Positions 48,268 to 57,371 of a stretch of 64,000 nucleotides of DNA are shown here, in pieces (the stretch's first letter is position 1; every line of letters starts with the position of its first letter). The position numbers were made by a program, and so were the translations under genes. The stretch is from contig CAIMPI010000030.1 in the NCBI GenBank assembly GCA_903843305.1, positions 1 through 64,000 of the forward strand, given 5' to 3'. The DNA is from an uncultured Chlorobiaceae bacterium. GTDB taxonomy: Bacteria; Bacteroidota; Chlorobiia; Chlorobiales; Chlorobiaceae. Under the pieces are notes generated by a model. The model was given only the letters and a program-made list of their open reading frames with translations, did not search any database and was not told where the DNA came from.

Positions 48268-49404
48268 ATGAGTTTCCAGACCGATACCATCCATGCTGGC
48301 GTAGGCCCTGACAAGGCTTACGGAGCCATTATGACACCGATTTACCAGTCATCGACTTTTGTGTTTGAGGACATCGGCAAGCACCGTGGATTTGATTATA
48401 CCAGAAGCGGCAACCCGACTCGCAAGGCGCTCGAAGATAATCTTTGCGCCCTGGAAGGGTGTTCATCAGCAGTTGCTGTTACCACGGGTATGGCAGCGAT
48501 TACATCGACTCTGAACCTGTTCCATTCTGGTGATGAGATTATCTGCACCGATGACTGCTATGGCGGTACCTCCAGATTGATGAAAACGGTTGAGGCGCAT
48601 TTTGGTATCAAGGTTCACTTTGTGAATCTGCAGACGGCGGCAAACCTTGTTCCTTATGTGAATGAACGTACGAAAGCGGTCTGGGTTGAAACACCTTCCA
48701 ATCCGCTATTGAACCTTGTTGATATTGCCGCCGTTTCAGCGCTTGCTAAGGAGAGAGCTCTTTTGACTATCGTTGACAACACCTTTCTCTCTCCATACGG
48801 CCAGAAGCCTTTTGAGCTTGGGGCGGATATTGTGGTTCATTCGACAACAAAGTATCTGAACGGCCATTCCGATGTGGTTGGTGGGGCAGTGCTGTCGAAC
48901 AGTGAGGATCTTGACCTCAAACTGAAATTCATGGTCAATGCGCTTGGCACCTGTGCCCAGCCTTTCGATTGCTGGCTGGTGCTTCGCGGGATCAAGACTC
49001 TGGTGGTTCGCATGAGAGAGCATGAGCGCAATGCCCTTGCTGTGGCGCAATTCCTGGAGCAGCACCCGAAGGTGAAAAGGGCTTTTTATCCTGGTCTGGT
49101 GAATCATCCCCAGCATGAGCTTGCCAAAAAACAGCAGAAGAGCTTTGGTGGTATGGTCTCCTTCGAGCTTGATGGTACTATTGGGGATGTCAACCGGGTG
49201 TTGACGGGTACGAAGCTGTTTGCGCTTGCCGAAAGTCTTGGGGGTGTTGAGTCTCTGATTGAGCATCCGGCAACCATGAGTCATGCGTCAATGGATAAAG
49301 AACACCGCGAAGCGGCAGGAATCACTGATACGATTATCAGACTTTCAGTAGGTATTGAGGATGGTGACGATCTTATTGCAGATTTGCAGAATGCACTTGG
49401 TTGA
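48268..49404 (+). CDS. metB: Cystathionine gamma-synthase / lyase (PLP-dependent)
   Basis: 378 residues from the ATG at 48268 (MSFQTDTIHAGVGPD); the longer frame runs through the riboswitch terminator. A trans-sulfuration enzyme of the Cys/Met-metabolism PLP family. FDYTRSGNPTRKALED, the Schiff-base Lys in HSTTKYLNGHSDVVGG near 200, and RLSVGIEDGDDLIADL are conserved. Synthase (metB) and lyase (metC/mgl) members cannot be told apart from sequence alone; SAM-I control favours methionine synthesis. The next gene begins 1 bp into its stop codon. Confidence 0.85.
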   Translation: MSFQTDTIHAGVGPDKAYGAIMTPIYQSSTFVFEDIGKHRGFDYTRSGNPTRKALEDNLCALEGCSSAVAVTTGMAAITSTLNLFHSGDEIICTDDCYGGTSRLMKTVEAHFGIKVHFVNLQTAANLVPYVNERTKAVWVETPSNPLLNLVDIAAVSALAKERALLTIVDNTFLSPYGQKPFELGADIVVHSTTKYLNGHSDVVGGAVLSNSEDLDLKLKFMVNALGTCAQPFDCWLVLRGIKTLVVRMREHERNALAVAQFLEQHPKVKRAFYPGLVNHPQHELAKKQQKSFGGMVSFELDGTIGDVNRVLTGTKLFALAESLGGVESLIEHPATMSHASMDKEHREAAGITDTIIRLSVGIEDGDDLIADLQNALG

Positions 49405-50156
49405 TGAGTAATTTGTCGCTTAATTCTGATAAGAGGAGTTTTCCGCCTCCTTATACCGTTCAGGTAAGTGCTCGGGCTAAACATGCTCGCTTAAAGATGA
49501 CTCCGCATGATGGACTGATTGTCGTGTTGCCCGAAGGCTTCAACAGGAAGCATATTGTAGACTTGTTGCTGCGGCATAAGTTGTGGATACAAAAGACAGG
49601 GGCGCAACTTGATGCTCAGCGGCAGGAGCCTCTTCCTGCAATGGATAATGGATTGCCCTGCACGGTTTCCTTTCCCCATTTTGCGGAAAAGTGGGAGGTG
49701 GAGTATGCTCAAACCGCGATAGGAGAGGCTGATATTGAGGAGCGTTCCAAAGACAGTCTGCTTGTTTACGGTGATGTCGCCAATGATGCGCTTTGTCGCA
49801 AACTACTCTTCTCTTGGTTGAAGCATCGGGCCGGAATGCTTCTTCTACCCTCGTTTGAAAAACTTGCAGCTTCACTTGATTTTGACTATGCTGAGGCAAA
49901 GGTTCGCTTGCAGCACTCTCGCTGGGGCAGTTGTTCCTCCAATCGGGTAATAACACTGAACAATAAACTGCTTTTTTTACCGGAATATCTCATTCGCCAT
50001 ATTATGGTTCATGAGCTGTGTCACACGGTTCATCTCAACCATTCTCGCGCATTCTGGGCTCTTGTGCAGCAACACGATCCCCTATGGCGAATCAACAACG
50101 GTGACATGAAGAGTGCGTGGAAATATGTGCCAGCCTGGGTTTCCGGTAAAGCGTGA
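49404..50156 (+). CDS. YgjP-like zinc metallopeptidase (DUF45)
   Basis: 250 residues. The metal site is HELCHTVHLNHS (HExxH) near residue 200, followed by the family's RAFWALVQQHDP. SRWGSCSSNRVITLNNKLLF is the other DUF45 signature. Overlaps the metB-like stop by 1 bp (TGATG), so it is likely co-translated, though no functional link is known. E. coli YgjP binds nucleotides or phosphates; a function here is not defined. Confidence 0.85.
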   Translation: MSNLSLNSDKRSFPPPYTVQVSARAKHARLKMTPHDGLIVVLPEGFNRKHIVDLLLRHKLWIQKTGAQLDAQRQEPLPAMDNGLPCTVSFPHFAEKWEVEYAQTAIGEADIEERSKDSLLVYGDVANDALCRKLLFSWLKHRAGMLLLPSFEKLAASLDFDYAEAKVRLQHSRWGSCSSNRVITLNNKLLFLPEYLIRHIMVHELCHTVHLNHSRAFWALVQQHDPLWRINNGDMKSAWKYVPAWVSGKA

Positions 50157-50437
50157 ATCTTTTACGCAGAGTCGGTGTTCTAATGTTCTAATGCTTAAAG
50201 GGATACTCTGCAATATGAGATGTAATCGTTATATTGTCCCGATCTGATCTCCAGTACTTTCTCCGGCTGGCAAGGAAAACATCCCCGCATTGTAATAGAT
50301 CACCTGTTTCTCTTCTTCACTACAGGGACATTTCACTCTGTGGAACGAAGGGTAATGCGTGCTTGATGAGAAGAGCATCTCAGAATTATCTGTCTGCTCT
50401 CAATAACCGTTCAATTCAATAAAATACTTAGGACACT

Positions 50438-51694
50438 ATGCAATTTCAGTCACTGAACATCATTGATCCAATTTTAAAGTCACTGCAGGAAGAAGGCTAT
50501 ACTACTCCGACACCGATACAGGCTGAAGCCATACCGATTATTTTACAAGGTACTGACTTGCTCGGTTGTGCGCAGACAGGAACAGGGAAAACTGCCGCTT
50601 TTGCTATTCCTATCCTGCAGTTGCTGAGTGCAAACAAGGTTTATGATAAAAAAAGAAAAATACGGAGTTTGATTGTTACCCCAACACGAGAACTGGCTAT
50701 TCAAATAGGAGAGAGTTTTAACGCTTACGGTCGACATACCGGCTTGACAAATACCGTGATTTTCGGAGGTGTCAATCAGAACCCACAGACCGCCGCATTG
50801 ATTCGTGGTGTTGACATTGTTATTGCTACACCAGGCAGGTTGCTCGATCTCCTCAACCAAGGATTTCTGCACTTACGCGATGTAGAAATACTTGTTCTGG
50901 ATGAAGCGGACCGGATGCTTGATATGGGCTTTATTCACGATGTAAAGAAAATATTGACCGTACTTCCGAAAAAGAGGCAGTCCCTTTTCTTTTCTGCCAC
51001 TATGCCAGTCGAAATTGTCTCGCTTGCTGCTTCCATATTGCATCACCCTTCAAAGGTATCGGTAACGCCGGTTTCCTCAACGGTAGAAATTATTAATCAA
51101 TCGGTCTATTTCATCGATAAAGGCAATAAAAACGCCTTGCTGGTAGACCTCTTAAAAGATGACAAGATAAAGACTGCGCTGGTTTTTACCCGGACAAAGC
51201 ATGGAGCCGATAAAGTGGTAAAAATCTTGTTGAAGCATAATATCATGGCAGAGGCGATACATGGCAACAAGGCACAAAATGCCCGTCAGCGAGCCTTGAA
51301 AAATTTCAAGGCTCAAACAACACGTGTTCTTGTTGCGACAGATATTGCAGCACGAGGTATTGATGTAGATGATTTGGAATATGTGATCAATTTTGAAATG
51401 CCCAATATTGCCGAGACCTATGTCCATCGTATAGGACGAACGGGGAGAGCCGGGGCAAAAGGAACGGCACTTTCGTTTTGTGATGCCGAAGAGAAAGAGT
51501 ACCTGCGCGACATTGAAAAACTGATAGCGAAAAAAATTTCTGTTATCGATAATCACTCGTTTCCACTTATGGATCATCATCCGGTGAAAGCTCCAAAACA
51601 ACAAATGAGAGGAAATTCGGGTCATTCTGTACCGAAAACTTCCGTAAACAATGCGGCAAAAAGGTGGTCAGAGAGACCGAGAAATGTTCGTTAG
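50438..51694 (+). CDS. rhlE: DEAD-box RNA helicase (RhlE-like)
   Basis: 418 residues. Helicase motifs in order: Q-motif and [28 protein letters not shown], Ia [68 protein letters not shown]. The short basic tail after about 375 is RhlE-like. It unwinds structured RNA and often serves cold or ribosome-assembly functions. The 281-bp upstream gap has no gene, only a tandem-like TTCTAATG/TTCTAATG pair near 50180. Confidence 0.93.
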   Translation: MQFQSLNIIDPILKSLQEEGYTTPTPIQAEAIPIILQGTDLLGCAQTGTGKTAAFAIPILQLLSANKVYDKKRKIRSLIVTPTRELAIQIGESFNAYGRHTGLTNTVIFGGVNQNPQTAALIRGVDIVIATPGRLLDLLNQGFLHLRDVEILVLDEADRMLDMGFIHDVKKILTVLPKKRQSLFFSATMPVEIVSLAASILHHPSKVSVTPVSSTVEIINQSVYFIDKGNKNALLVDLLKDDKIKTALVFTRTKHGADKVVKILLKHNIMAEAIHGNKAQNARQRALKNFKAQTTRVLVATDIAARGIDVDDLEYVINFEMPNIAETYVHRIGRTGRAGAKGTALSFCDAEEKEYLRDIEKLIAKKISVIDNHSFPLMDHHPVKAPKQQMRGNSGHSVPKTSVNNAAKRWSERPRNVR

Positions 51695-51705
51695 TCCTGG
51701 GAGTT

Positions 51706-52146
51706 TCAGGGTATAAGCAGTTTTAAGCCGGTTTGGTAGTCATACTGGCGGGTTGCCGTGGTCTCCAGCAGCTCAATCAGGATGACTTCCATCACCTTCC
51801 ATACCTTTACCCCATTGCGAATGCAACCGGTGACGGTGCTTTCCTCCCTGCCACATGCGAAGTGTGCATGGAGTATTGGGTTCCCTTTATCATCTGGAAA
51901 AATGGTTCCGGTGCCTGTTATTTCATGAACATCATAGAGTTCATGAGTCATCGGAATCACTGGATTTGATCGGCTCTCTTCAGGCCCGACAACAAGTATG
52001 CTGCCTTTGTCAGCTCCACCGACAGCAAAAAGCGAGGCTCGCTCAATGGCATGATCCTTGACAAACTGTTCCAGTTTTTCGTGGACAATTTCACCATCTT
52101 CGAGTCTGATAATAAAGACTCTTCCCTGCCTTGCTTCAGAATACAT
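51706..52146 (-). CDS. PPC/DUF296-domain protein
   Basis: 146 residues from the second ATG (MYSEARQGRVFIIR). The single PPC (DUF296) domain contains GRVFIIRLEDGEIVHEKLEQ, the conserved GGADKGSILVVGP, and HAHFACGREESTVTGC with histidine residues likely to bind metal. Bacterial members are trimeric and their function is mostly unknown; in plants the domain is in AT-hook nuclear proteins. It is convergent with the DEAD-box helicase, separated by 11 bp. Confidence 0.85.
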   Translation of the reverse strand: MYSEARQGRVFIIRLEDGEIVHEKLEQFVKDHAIERASLFAVGGADKGSILVVGPEESRSNPVIPMTHELYDVHEITGTGTIFPDDKGNPILHAHFACGREESTVTGCIRNGVKVWKVMEVILIELLETTATRQYDYQTGLKLLIP

Positions 52147-52263
52147 CATAACATTATGATTGTGTAATCGTTTTATATTTCGGTATTAAATCAGGCACCT
52201 TTGGCATTATAACATACTCGCAAGGTAATGAGAAATTGAAAGAGATTTTCCTCTGTTCATGTA

Positions 52264-52461
52264 TCACACCACCCGAGCCAACTGCCGATCAATCTCCCGC
52301 CGCAACGTCGGCGACCCGATCTTCGCTGTCACCTCCTTCGCCCGCACCAAAAAATCCAGATCAGCACGCCGATCCCGCAACTCAAACCGTTGCGGATAGG
52401 TTACCACCACATTCGCCGAATCATAATCTACCCCCTCCCACCGGCAAAAAATCCTAAACAA
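52264..52461 (-). pseudogene. C-terminal remnant of a phage portal-like protein
   Basis: A 65-codon frame ending ARVV with the phrases RIFCRWEGVDYDSANVVVTY and PQRFELRDRRADLDFLVRAK, then GSPTLRREIDRQLARVV, which resembles the C-terminus of phage portal proteins. The same frame stays open upstream for about 14 more codons, but without portal-like sequence. Composition is clearly more GC-rich than the neighbours. No other phage gene is near. It is likely a leftover of a prophage or integrated element. Confidence 0.5.
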
Positions 52462-52574
52462 CTGATTCTCCGTGCTTGAAAGAAAGAAAAGGGGGGATGA
52501 TATTTTCTATCAATATGCCATGCCTACGGCATTGAAGAACATGCTCTTTTGTTTTCAAGCCAAGGAGGAGCGGC

Positions 52575-52673
52575 ATGTTGGTAGCAAAGAAAAAGGCCAC
52601 CCTCCCTCTTTTTCTTGTGGTAACGGAGGTAGAAGTGGCTTGTCAAAAGGAGTTTCTCAGTATCTGCCTGTAA
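52575..52673 (+). CDS. Possible tiny ORF with a very strong ribosome site
   Basis: Codes for 32 residues (MLVAKKKATLPLFLVV...). AAGGAGGAG stands at the ideal distance ahead of the ATG. It lies in the gap between the phage-like remnant and the nitrogenase-associated genes, where two small hairpins also occur. The product is basic at the start and hydrophobic in the middle. No family is known; the ribosome site is the only strong evidence. Confidence 0.3.
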   Translation: MLVAKKKATLPLFLVVTEVEVACQKEFLSICL

Positions 52674-52683
52674 TGAAAGGGCA

Positions 52684-52992
52684 TCAGTTGTCGAAAAACT
52701 CTATTCGCAGATTTTCATTGGATTGTCCTGTTACGCTATAATGCCCTTTTTTGATAATTGAAAGTCCTATTTTATCGCCAGCAGGGATGATGCTATGCTC
52801 GATATTATCGGCATTTTTTTTCGGGCAGCTCTGGTTGAAAAAGAGGTTCAGTGCCAAGCCTGTGTCATCGAACTGAAGCAGGAAATCATTGTTACTGACA
52901 AAAACCAGATCATCATAAGCATAAGTGACTTCATGTCCGAGATCTTCGAGAAGCTGTAATACGGTGCCCAGTGGACGTAATGATGTTTCCAT
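52684..52992 (-). CDS. Hypothetical protein next to the nitrogenase-associated gene
   Basis: 102 residues, acidic, soluble, with no transmembrane segment. It begins RPLGTVLQLLEDLGHEVTYA and has several short beta-rich stretches such as DDLVFVSNNDFLLQF and GDKIGLSIIKKGHYSV. It lies 3 bp after the nitrogenase-associated protein and is probably in the same operon. Family not recognised. Confidence 0.7.
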   Translation of the reverse strand: METSLRPLGTVLQLLEDLGHEVTYAYDDLVFVSNNDFLLQFDDTGLALNLFFNQSCPKKNADNIEHSIIPAGDKIGLSIIKKGHYSVTGQSNENLRIEFFDN

Positions 52993-52995
52993 GGT

Positions 52996-53454
52996 TTATT
53001 GCTCCGGATTTTTGCATGAAAAGTTGTTGTTGTTATTATGAGGACATGAGTCCATATCACTCATTTTGAAAGATTTTATCACATCTTCTGCGCCTTGAAC
53101 AGCATCGAGGCTTATCAGGTTTCTCAGCTCCGTTGTATCAAATCCCTGAATGTGATGGTTGCCGATTATCATAAGGGGTCGCTTTATCAGCAGGGGTTCC
53201 TGGATCATTATGGCGATTGCTTCTTCTTTCGTAAATCTGAAAGGGTTAAGTTGGCCTGATTTTATTGCAGGTGCTGCCGGATTAAAGCATTCGACTACCG
53301 GTTTTTCTCCGAGAAATTCTTCAAGTTCCTCTTTGGACCAGGAGTATTCAAGCAGATTGACTGCTTCTACAACATGCCCTGAAAGCTCAAGCATAGCCTT
53401 CTGTCGGACATTGTTCCTGCATCCTGGTTTTTCATAAAAGAGTACGGTTGCCAT
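52996..53454 (-). CDS. Nitrogenase-associated protein (ArsC/thioredoxin-like fold)
   Basis: 152 residues. Begins TVLFYEKPGCRNNVRQKAML, an ArsC-like fold with a single Cys, and continues ELSGHVVEAVNLLEYSWSKE and FRFTKEEAIAIMIQEPLLIK, then RPLMIIGNHHIQGFD, the pattern of nitrogenase-associated proteins found in nif regions. The C-terminus has a low-complexity Asn run (HNNNNNFSCKN), which is odd. No nif structural gene is visible here. Green sulfur bacteria are diazotrophs, which fits. Confidence 0.8.
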   Translation of the reverse strand: MATVLFYEKPGCRNNVRQKAMLELSGHVVEAVNLLEYSWSKEELEEFLGEKPVVECFNPAAPAIKSGQLNPFRFTKEEAIAIMIQEPLLIKRPLMIIGNHHIQGFDTTELRNLISLDAVQGAEDVIKSFKMSDMDSCPHNNNNNFSCKNPEQ

Positions 53455-53607
53455 GATCTTATGTTCGGATTCTTAAATTCTTAATTTCCAGTGCATAATA
53501 AGGAAAAGTTGTTGATAACATAAAATTATTAACAATAATTTTGTATTATATTTTCTTTAATAAGGATTATTTTCGATTTTTCATTAATTATTAACCCAAT
53601 CTTAACA

Positions 53608-53865
53608 ATGGCAGAAAGCAATTTGCAGGCGTGGGAAAAGGTGCTGGAGTATGCTTCGGTTCCGTTGCATGGAACGATGTCCAGAAAAATCAGGAAAGGA
53701 GTCAAGCTGCAGATTAACGAAGGGAGCATCTATGAAGATGCGGTACTTTTTATCAGCGATCTTTTTCTGAGGGTTACGGGAGAGGAAGAAGGTGTTAGTG
53801 TGAATACCTATTATGATATGAAAGCAGTGTCAAGCATTCGTACCTATAGCAGCAAAGAGCAGTAG
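53608..53865 (+). CDS. Short hypothetical protein
   Basis: 85 residues, charged, soluble. It begins AESNLQAWEKVLEYASVPLH and ends with a Ser/Arg-rich tail. No known family. It is divergent from the nitrogenase-associated pair over 153 bp of AT-rich DNA and followed by a hairpin. The start has no strong ribosome site, so the first codon is uncertain. Confidence 0.6.
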   Translation: MAESNLQAWEKVLEYASVPLHGTMSRKIRKGVKLQINEGSIYEDAVLFISDLFLRVTGEEEGVSVNTYYDMKAVSSIRTYSSKEQ

Positions 53866-53894
53866 CACCGCTTATCGCGTCTTGATTTTTTGCA

Positions 53895-53937
53895 AAGGGA
53901 AGGCCGCGTTGATGATATTGTCAGATGGCCTTCCCTT
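53895..53937. terminator. Hairpin between convergent genes
   Basis: AAGGGAAGGCC (53895-53905) pairs perfectly with GGCCTTCCCTT (53927-53937) around a 21-nt loop. It lies between the plus-strand small gene and the minus-strand sulP gene, so it could terminate both. T-runs are short. Confidence 0.55.
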
Positions 53938-54001
53938 ATACATCAGCTCCGTCAATTCCTGTATCGGTGCCTCTATAGTCTCGCATTGTTTCGGGTCGGT
54001 G

Positions 54002-55708
54002 TTATTTCATCTCCCGTTGTACCGTAGGGACAAAGTTTTGTTGACGTCCTGTCTTCGGCAGGCCAAGTATCTCTCTTGCATGGTCAAGAGCATCATCAAT
54101 ATTGCCGAAAATATTCTCTTCACCGATGTCATCATAGAGACCGTATTGTTGCAGGGCAAATAATGGTTGGGCATGAACGCCCGACAGAATCAGCCAGGTA
54201 TCGGTTTTTTTACAGTCCTTGAGTAATTCTTTCATCATGTTCAGGCCGGTTGCGTCAATTGACAGCACACTCCGCATTCTTATGATCCGGATTTTTGGAG
54301 CCTTTTCAACGATATGCATGGCCTCCCTGAACTTGCTGGCAGCGCCAAAGAAAAATGGGCCGCTAATTTCAAAGACTTCCACTCCATCAGGCACTTTGCG
54401 TGTCACAATTGTATTGGGATCGTCCTCTTCATCATGGTCTGTCAGTTCCTTGGTAATGACGCCGACATTGGAAAGCTGGGCCATCCGCTGCATAAACAGG
54501 ATAACCGCGAGCAGCATTCCTATCTCTATGGCAAGTGTGAGATCAAACACAACAGTCAGACCGAAAGTGGTGAGCAAAACAATAACGTCACTTCTCGGGC
54601 TTTTCAGAAGTTGTTGGAACACCTTGACTTCACTCATGTTCCAGGCAACAACAATAAGGATTGCTGCAAGAGCAGGCATCGGAATAAGTTTAGCCCACTT
54701 ACCGAAGAGCAGCATAATCAGAAGGAGCGTAATGGCGTGAACCATTCCGGCTATAGGAGTTCTTCCGCCGTTCTTGACATTCGTAGCCGTTCGCGCAATG
54801 GCGCCAGTGACAGGGATACCTCCGAAAAGGGGAGTAATTATATTTGCTGCTCCCTGGGCAATAAGTTCCATATTCGATTTGTGCCGGCTGCCGATCATGC
54901 CATCCGCCACAACCGCCGAAAGCAGCGCTTCAATTGCGCCAAGCAGGGCAATCGTTGTTGCAGGCATGATGAGGTGCTGAATCGTTGCAAAATCAAAAAA
55001 GGGGAGTGTTGGAGAGGGGATAGATGACGGAATATCTCCAAACCGGGAGGCAATAGTTGCCACATCAAGTTGAAAGTATTGCACTATAAGGGTTGTTACA
55101 ATGATGGCAATGAGCGAACCGGGGATTTTTCGTGACACTTTCGGCCAGAAGATAATAATCAGGAGAGCAAGTATGCCGATCATGAGACTTGCAGGATCAA
55201 GTGTAGGCAGTTTACGGCCGTAAGCAACCCATTTCCCTATAAAATCTGCAGGAACAACAGCAATATCAAGGCCGAAAAAATCCTTTACCTGGCTTGAAAA
55301 AATAATGACCGCAATACCACTTGTAAAGCCTACAATAACCGGATAAGGGATAAACTTGATCAGTGATCCAAACTGAGCAAAACCCATGATCATGAGGATA
55401 ATGCCGGACATGATCGTTGCCAGCACAAGGCCGTTAACCCCATATTGCTGGACAATCCCATACAGGATCACAATAAAAGCTCCTGTAGGTCCTCCTATCT
55501 GAACTCGGCTCCCTCCAAGAAGAGAGACAAGAAATCCACCGACTACTGCTGTAATAAGCCCTTTTTCAGGAGAAACCCCGGATGCAATGGCAAAAGCAAT
55601 CGCCAGTGGCAGTGCAACAATGCCGACCATTATACCAGCAATAACATCCTTTAGTATTCGGTCAGGGGTAAGTTCCGGTAAAATTGATAATATTTTTGGT
55701 TTGAACAT
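54002..55708 (-). CDS. SulP-family anion transporter with STAS domain
   Basis: 568 residues from the ATG at 55708 ([20 protein letters not shown]); the ATG at 55717 is an alternative. About 11-12 hydrophobic segments contain the SulP signature [20 protein letters not shown] and [17 protein letters not shown]. The C-terminal STAS domain ([16 protein letters not shown]-like region; [20 protein letters not shown] with the conserved Asp) controls transport. Sulfate or bicarbonate import is likely; SulP proteins also carry other anions. Single gene with a hairpin on one side. Confidence 0.92.
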   Translation of the reverse strand: MFKPKILSILPELTPDRILKDVIAGIMVGIVALPLAIAFAIASGVSPEKGLITAVVGGFLVSLLGGSRVQIGGPTGAFIVILYGIVQQYGVNGLVLATIMSGIILMIMGFAQFGSLIKFIPYPVIVGFTSGIAVIIFSSQVKDFFGLDIAVVPADFIGKWVAYGRKLPTLDPASLMIGILALLIIIFWPKVSRKIPGSLIAIIVTTLIVQYFQLDVATIASRFGDIPSSIPSPTLPFFDFATIQHLIMPATTIALLGAIEALLSAVVADGMIGSRHKSNMELIAQGAANIITPLFGGIPVTGAIARTATNVKNGGRTPIAGMVHAITLLLIMLLFGKWAKLIPMPALAAILIVVAWNMSEVKVFQQLLKSPRSDVIVLLTTFGLTVVFDLTLAIEIGMLLAVILFMQRMAQLSNVGVITKELTDHDEEDDPNTIVTRKVPDGVEVFEISGPFFFGAASKFREAMHIVEKAPKIRIIRMRSVLSIDATGLNMMKELLKDCKKTDTWLILSGVHAQPLFALQQYGLYDDIGEENIFGNIDDALDHAREILGLPKTGRQQNFVPTVQREMK

Positions 55709-55954
55709 GGTGAGCATCAAAAGTAAAAATGAACAAGCAACCCTAGGCAAGGCTCATTTTCTATATAATCTTTTTGCATTATTTTATCAATCCTTTGTCA
55801 TGTTCTGTTAAAAAAATCGGATTCAGCAGACAAAACCATTTTTTATAATGGTATTTGTGAGGTTATGGTACTTATCTTGACGAGAATGGTCAGCGGCAAA
55901 GTGTCGTTCGGCTTATGTTCCATGTATCATGAACTAAAAGAAGGAAAAACCGTT

Positions 55955-56449
55955 ATGGCAACAACAAAAGAGAATCTGAAAGAGGCATTTGCCGGTGAAA
56001 GTCAGGCTAATCAAAAATATCTGGCTTTTGCAAAAGAGGCAGAAAAAGCGGGATTTGCCAATGTAGCTAAGTTGTTCCGGACAACAGCACAAGCTGAGCG
56101 TATCCATGCCGAAGGGCATTTTGCAGCTCTTGGTGGCATAGGCTCAACTATCGAAAATCTGGAAGCTGCAATTGGAGGTGAGACCTTTGAACATAACGAA
56201 ATGTATCCACCGATGCTGGCACAGGCTGAAGCGGATGAGCATCCTGCCAAACGGATGTTTACCTTTGCACTCAAAGCTGAACAGGTTCATGCAGAACTCT
56301 ATAAAAAAGCTCTGGAAGCAGTACGCAACAGTCAGGATATCACCGCTGAAGTTTGGCTCTGTCCGATCTGCGGCCATATCGAGCTCGACAATCCACCTGA
56401 AACCTGCCCGATTTGTGGGGCAAAAGCGTCAGTGTTTGTGCAGGTGTAA
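55955..56449 (+). CDS. rbr: Rubrerythrin
   Basis: 164 residues from the ATG at 55955 (MATTKENLKEAFAGESQANQ); AAGAAGGA precedes it. It reduces hydrogen peroxide in anaerobes. The di-iron domain has the paired Glu/His motifs (GESQANQKYLAFAKEAE, AQAERIHAEGHF, and KAEQVHAELYKKAL), and the C-terminal rubredoxin-like domain is CPICGHIE with CPICGA. It is a single gene. The longer frame to 55865 has no support. Confidence 0.95.
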   Translation: MATTKENLKEAFAGESQANQKYLAFAKEAEKAGFANVAKLFRTTAQAERIHAEGHFAALGGIGSTIENLEAAIGGETFEHNEMYPPMLAQAEADEHPAKRMFTFALKAEQVHAELYKKALEAVRNSQDITAEVWLCPICGHIELDNPPETCPICGAKASVFVQV

Positions 56450-56509
56450 CAACGAGCTTTGTCCTTGAGAGATTTGGGAATAGAGCGAAGAGCTTCTGTG
56501 TCACCCATT

Positions 56510-56797
56510 TTACTGTGCGATATGCTGTTTGGTTGAGAATAGAAGTATCGCGGCCGCAAGGTCAACTGGGATCCATAGCTGCTTTGCAAGGTTGATATCA
56601 ATGACCGGGTTAAACAGTATTGCCAGGAGGGTGTATGCCAAGGGTAGCAGTAGCTTTTTCTCACTAAAGTTTTTGTATGCCCCCCATGCAAAGGTTCCAG
56701 AAACCGCAATGTGCAATAAAGTATAGAACTCATCAGGGAGCGGCAGTATGGCGATGCAGAGAAGTAGGGCAGTAACGTAGATGACTTGTATGGGCAT
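56510..56797 (-). CDS. Small hypothetical membrane protein (DUF6804-like)
   Basis: 95 residues from the ATG at 56797 (MPIQVIYVTALLLCIAILPL). The upstream ATG at 56836 lies within the terminator hairpin, so it is less likely. Three to four hydrophobic helices: around VIYVTALLLCIAILPLP, LLHIAVSGTFAWGAYKNF, LPLAYTLLAILFNPVI and LWIPVDLAAAILLF. Role unknown; it may follow the RRM gene as a downstream cistron. Confidence 0.65.
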   Translation of the reverse strand: MPIQVIYVTALLLCIAILPLPDEFYTLLHIAVSGTFAWGAYKNFSEKKLLLPLAYTLLAILFNPVIDINLAKQLWIPVDLAAAILLFSTKQHIAQ

Positions 56798-56811
56798 AAT
56801 GTAGTCCGGAA

Positions 56812-56848
56812 TTAAAAAGCCAGACAGAACGTTCATTCTGTCTGGCTT
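56812..56848 (-). terminator. Terminator of the RRM-protein gene
   Basis: On the minus strand AAGCCAGACAGAA (56848-56836) pairs with TTCTGTCTGGCTT (56829-56817), followed by a T-run through 56814. It lies 28 bp after the RRM gene's stop. Confidence 0.88.
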
Positions 56849-56875
56849 AAGGAAATGGCCAAAAAGCTCAAAGCT

Positions 56876-57148
56876 TCAATAGCGATCTCTTCTCGCTGGT
56901 CTTTCTTCGCGAGGTTTCGCTTCGTTCACTTTGATCGTGCGACCGTTCAAGTCCTTTTCGTTCATTGATTCGATGGCTTCACGAGCTTCACTGTCATTAG
57001 GCATGTCAACAAAGCCGAATCCTTTGGAGCGACCTGAAAACTTGTCATTAATGATGCTTGCGCTATCGACCTGACCAAATTCAGAAAAGGCCTCACGTAG
57101 CTCATCTTCAGTAACAGTGTAAGCCAAATTGCCAATGTAAATATTCAT
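56876..57148 (-). CDS. RRM-domain RNA-binding protein
   Basis: 90 residues from the ATG at 57148 (MNIYIGNLAYTVTEDELREA); the frame extends further upstream only into the structured leader. The RNP2 motif is IYIGNL and RNP1 is KGFGFVDM, a single RRM followed by a short arginine-rich tail (PREERPARRDRY). Similar proteins in cyanobacteria and Chlorobi bind RNA and often respond to cold or light. Its own leader may be controlled by the protein. Confidence 0.94.
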   Translation of the reverse strand: MNIYIGNLAYTVTEDELREAFSEFGQVDSASIINDKFSGRSKGFGFVDMPNDSEAREAIESMNEKDLNGRTIKVNEAKPREERPARRDRY

Positions 57149-57149
57149 T

Positions 57150-57250
57150 ATTAGTCTCAGTGTATCTATGCATTGATAGAAAGAGATACCGTCAAGTAAC
57201 CAACGCACAAATTACTTGAATAGCGATCAGTCAACCATTGACTGATTTCT
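57150..57250 (-). promoter_or_regulatory. Three-hairpin mRNA leader of the RRM gene (Chlorobi-RRM-like)
   Basis: On the minus strand three stem-loops follow each other: ATCAGTCAA with TTGACTGAT (57247-57227), TCAAGTAA with TTACTTGA (57220-57193), and GTATCT with AGATAC (57190-57162). The ATG at 57148 is 13 nt after the last. A conserved structured RNA called Chlorobi-RRM is known upstream of RRM genes in this phylum, which is the match in position. It may be an autoregulatory site bound by the RRM protein. Confidence 0.62.
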
Positions 57251-57371
57251 TTTTAAGTTTAACGTAATTCATGATCATTTTCAAATAGATAATTCACGGG
57301 GTGAATAATTCTCAAAATTGCCTTAATATCCCCTGTCCAAAGGCCGCTTTTCCTGACTTAGCTCTATCGTT

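Noticed and set aside
52472-52741. 89-codon plus-strand frame across the gap before the nitrogenase-associated genes
   Set aside because: Composition resembles non-coding sequence, it overlaps a real minus-strand gene, and the TTG start has no ribosome site.
54314-55027. 237-codon plus-strand frame
   Set aside because: Antisense to sulP; His/Asn/Arg-rich shadow composition.
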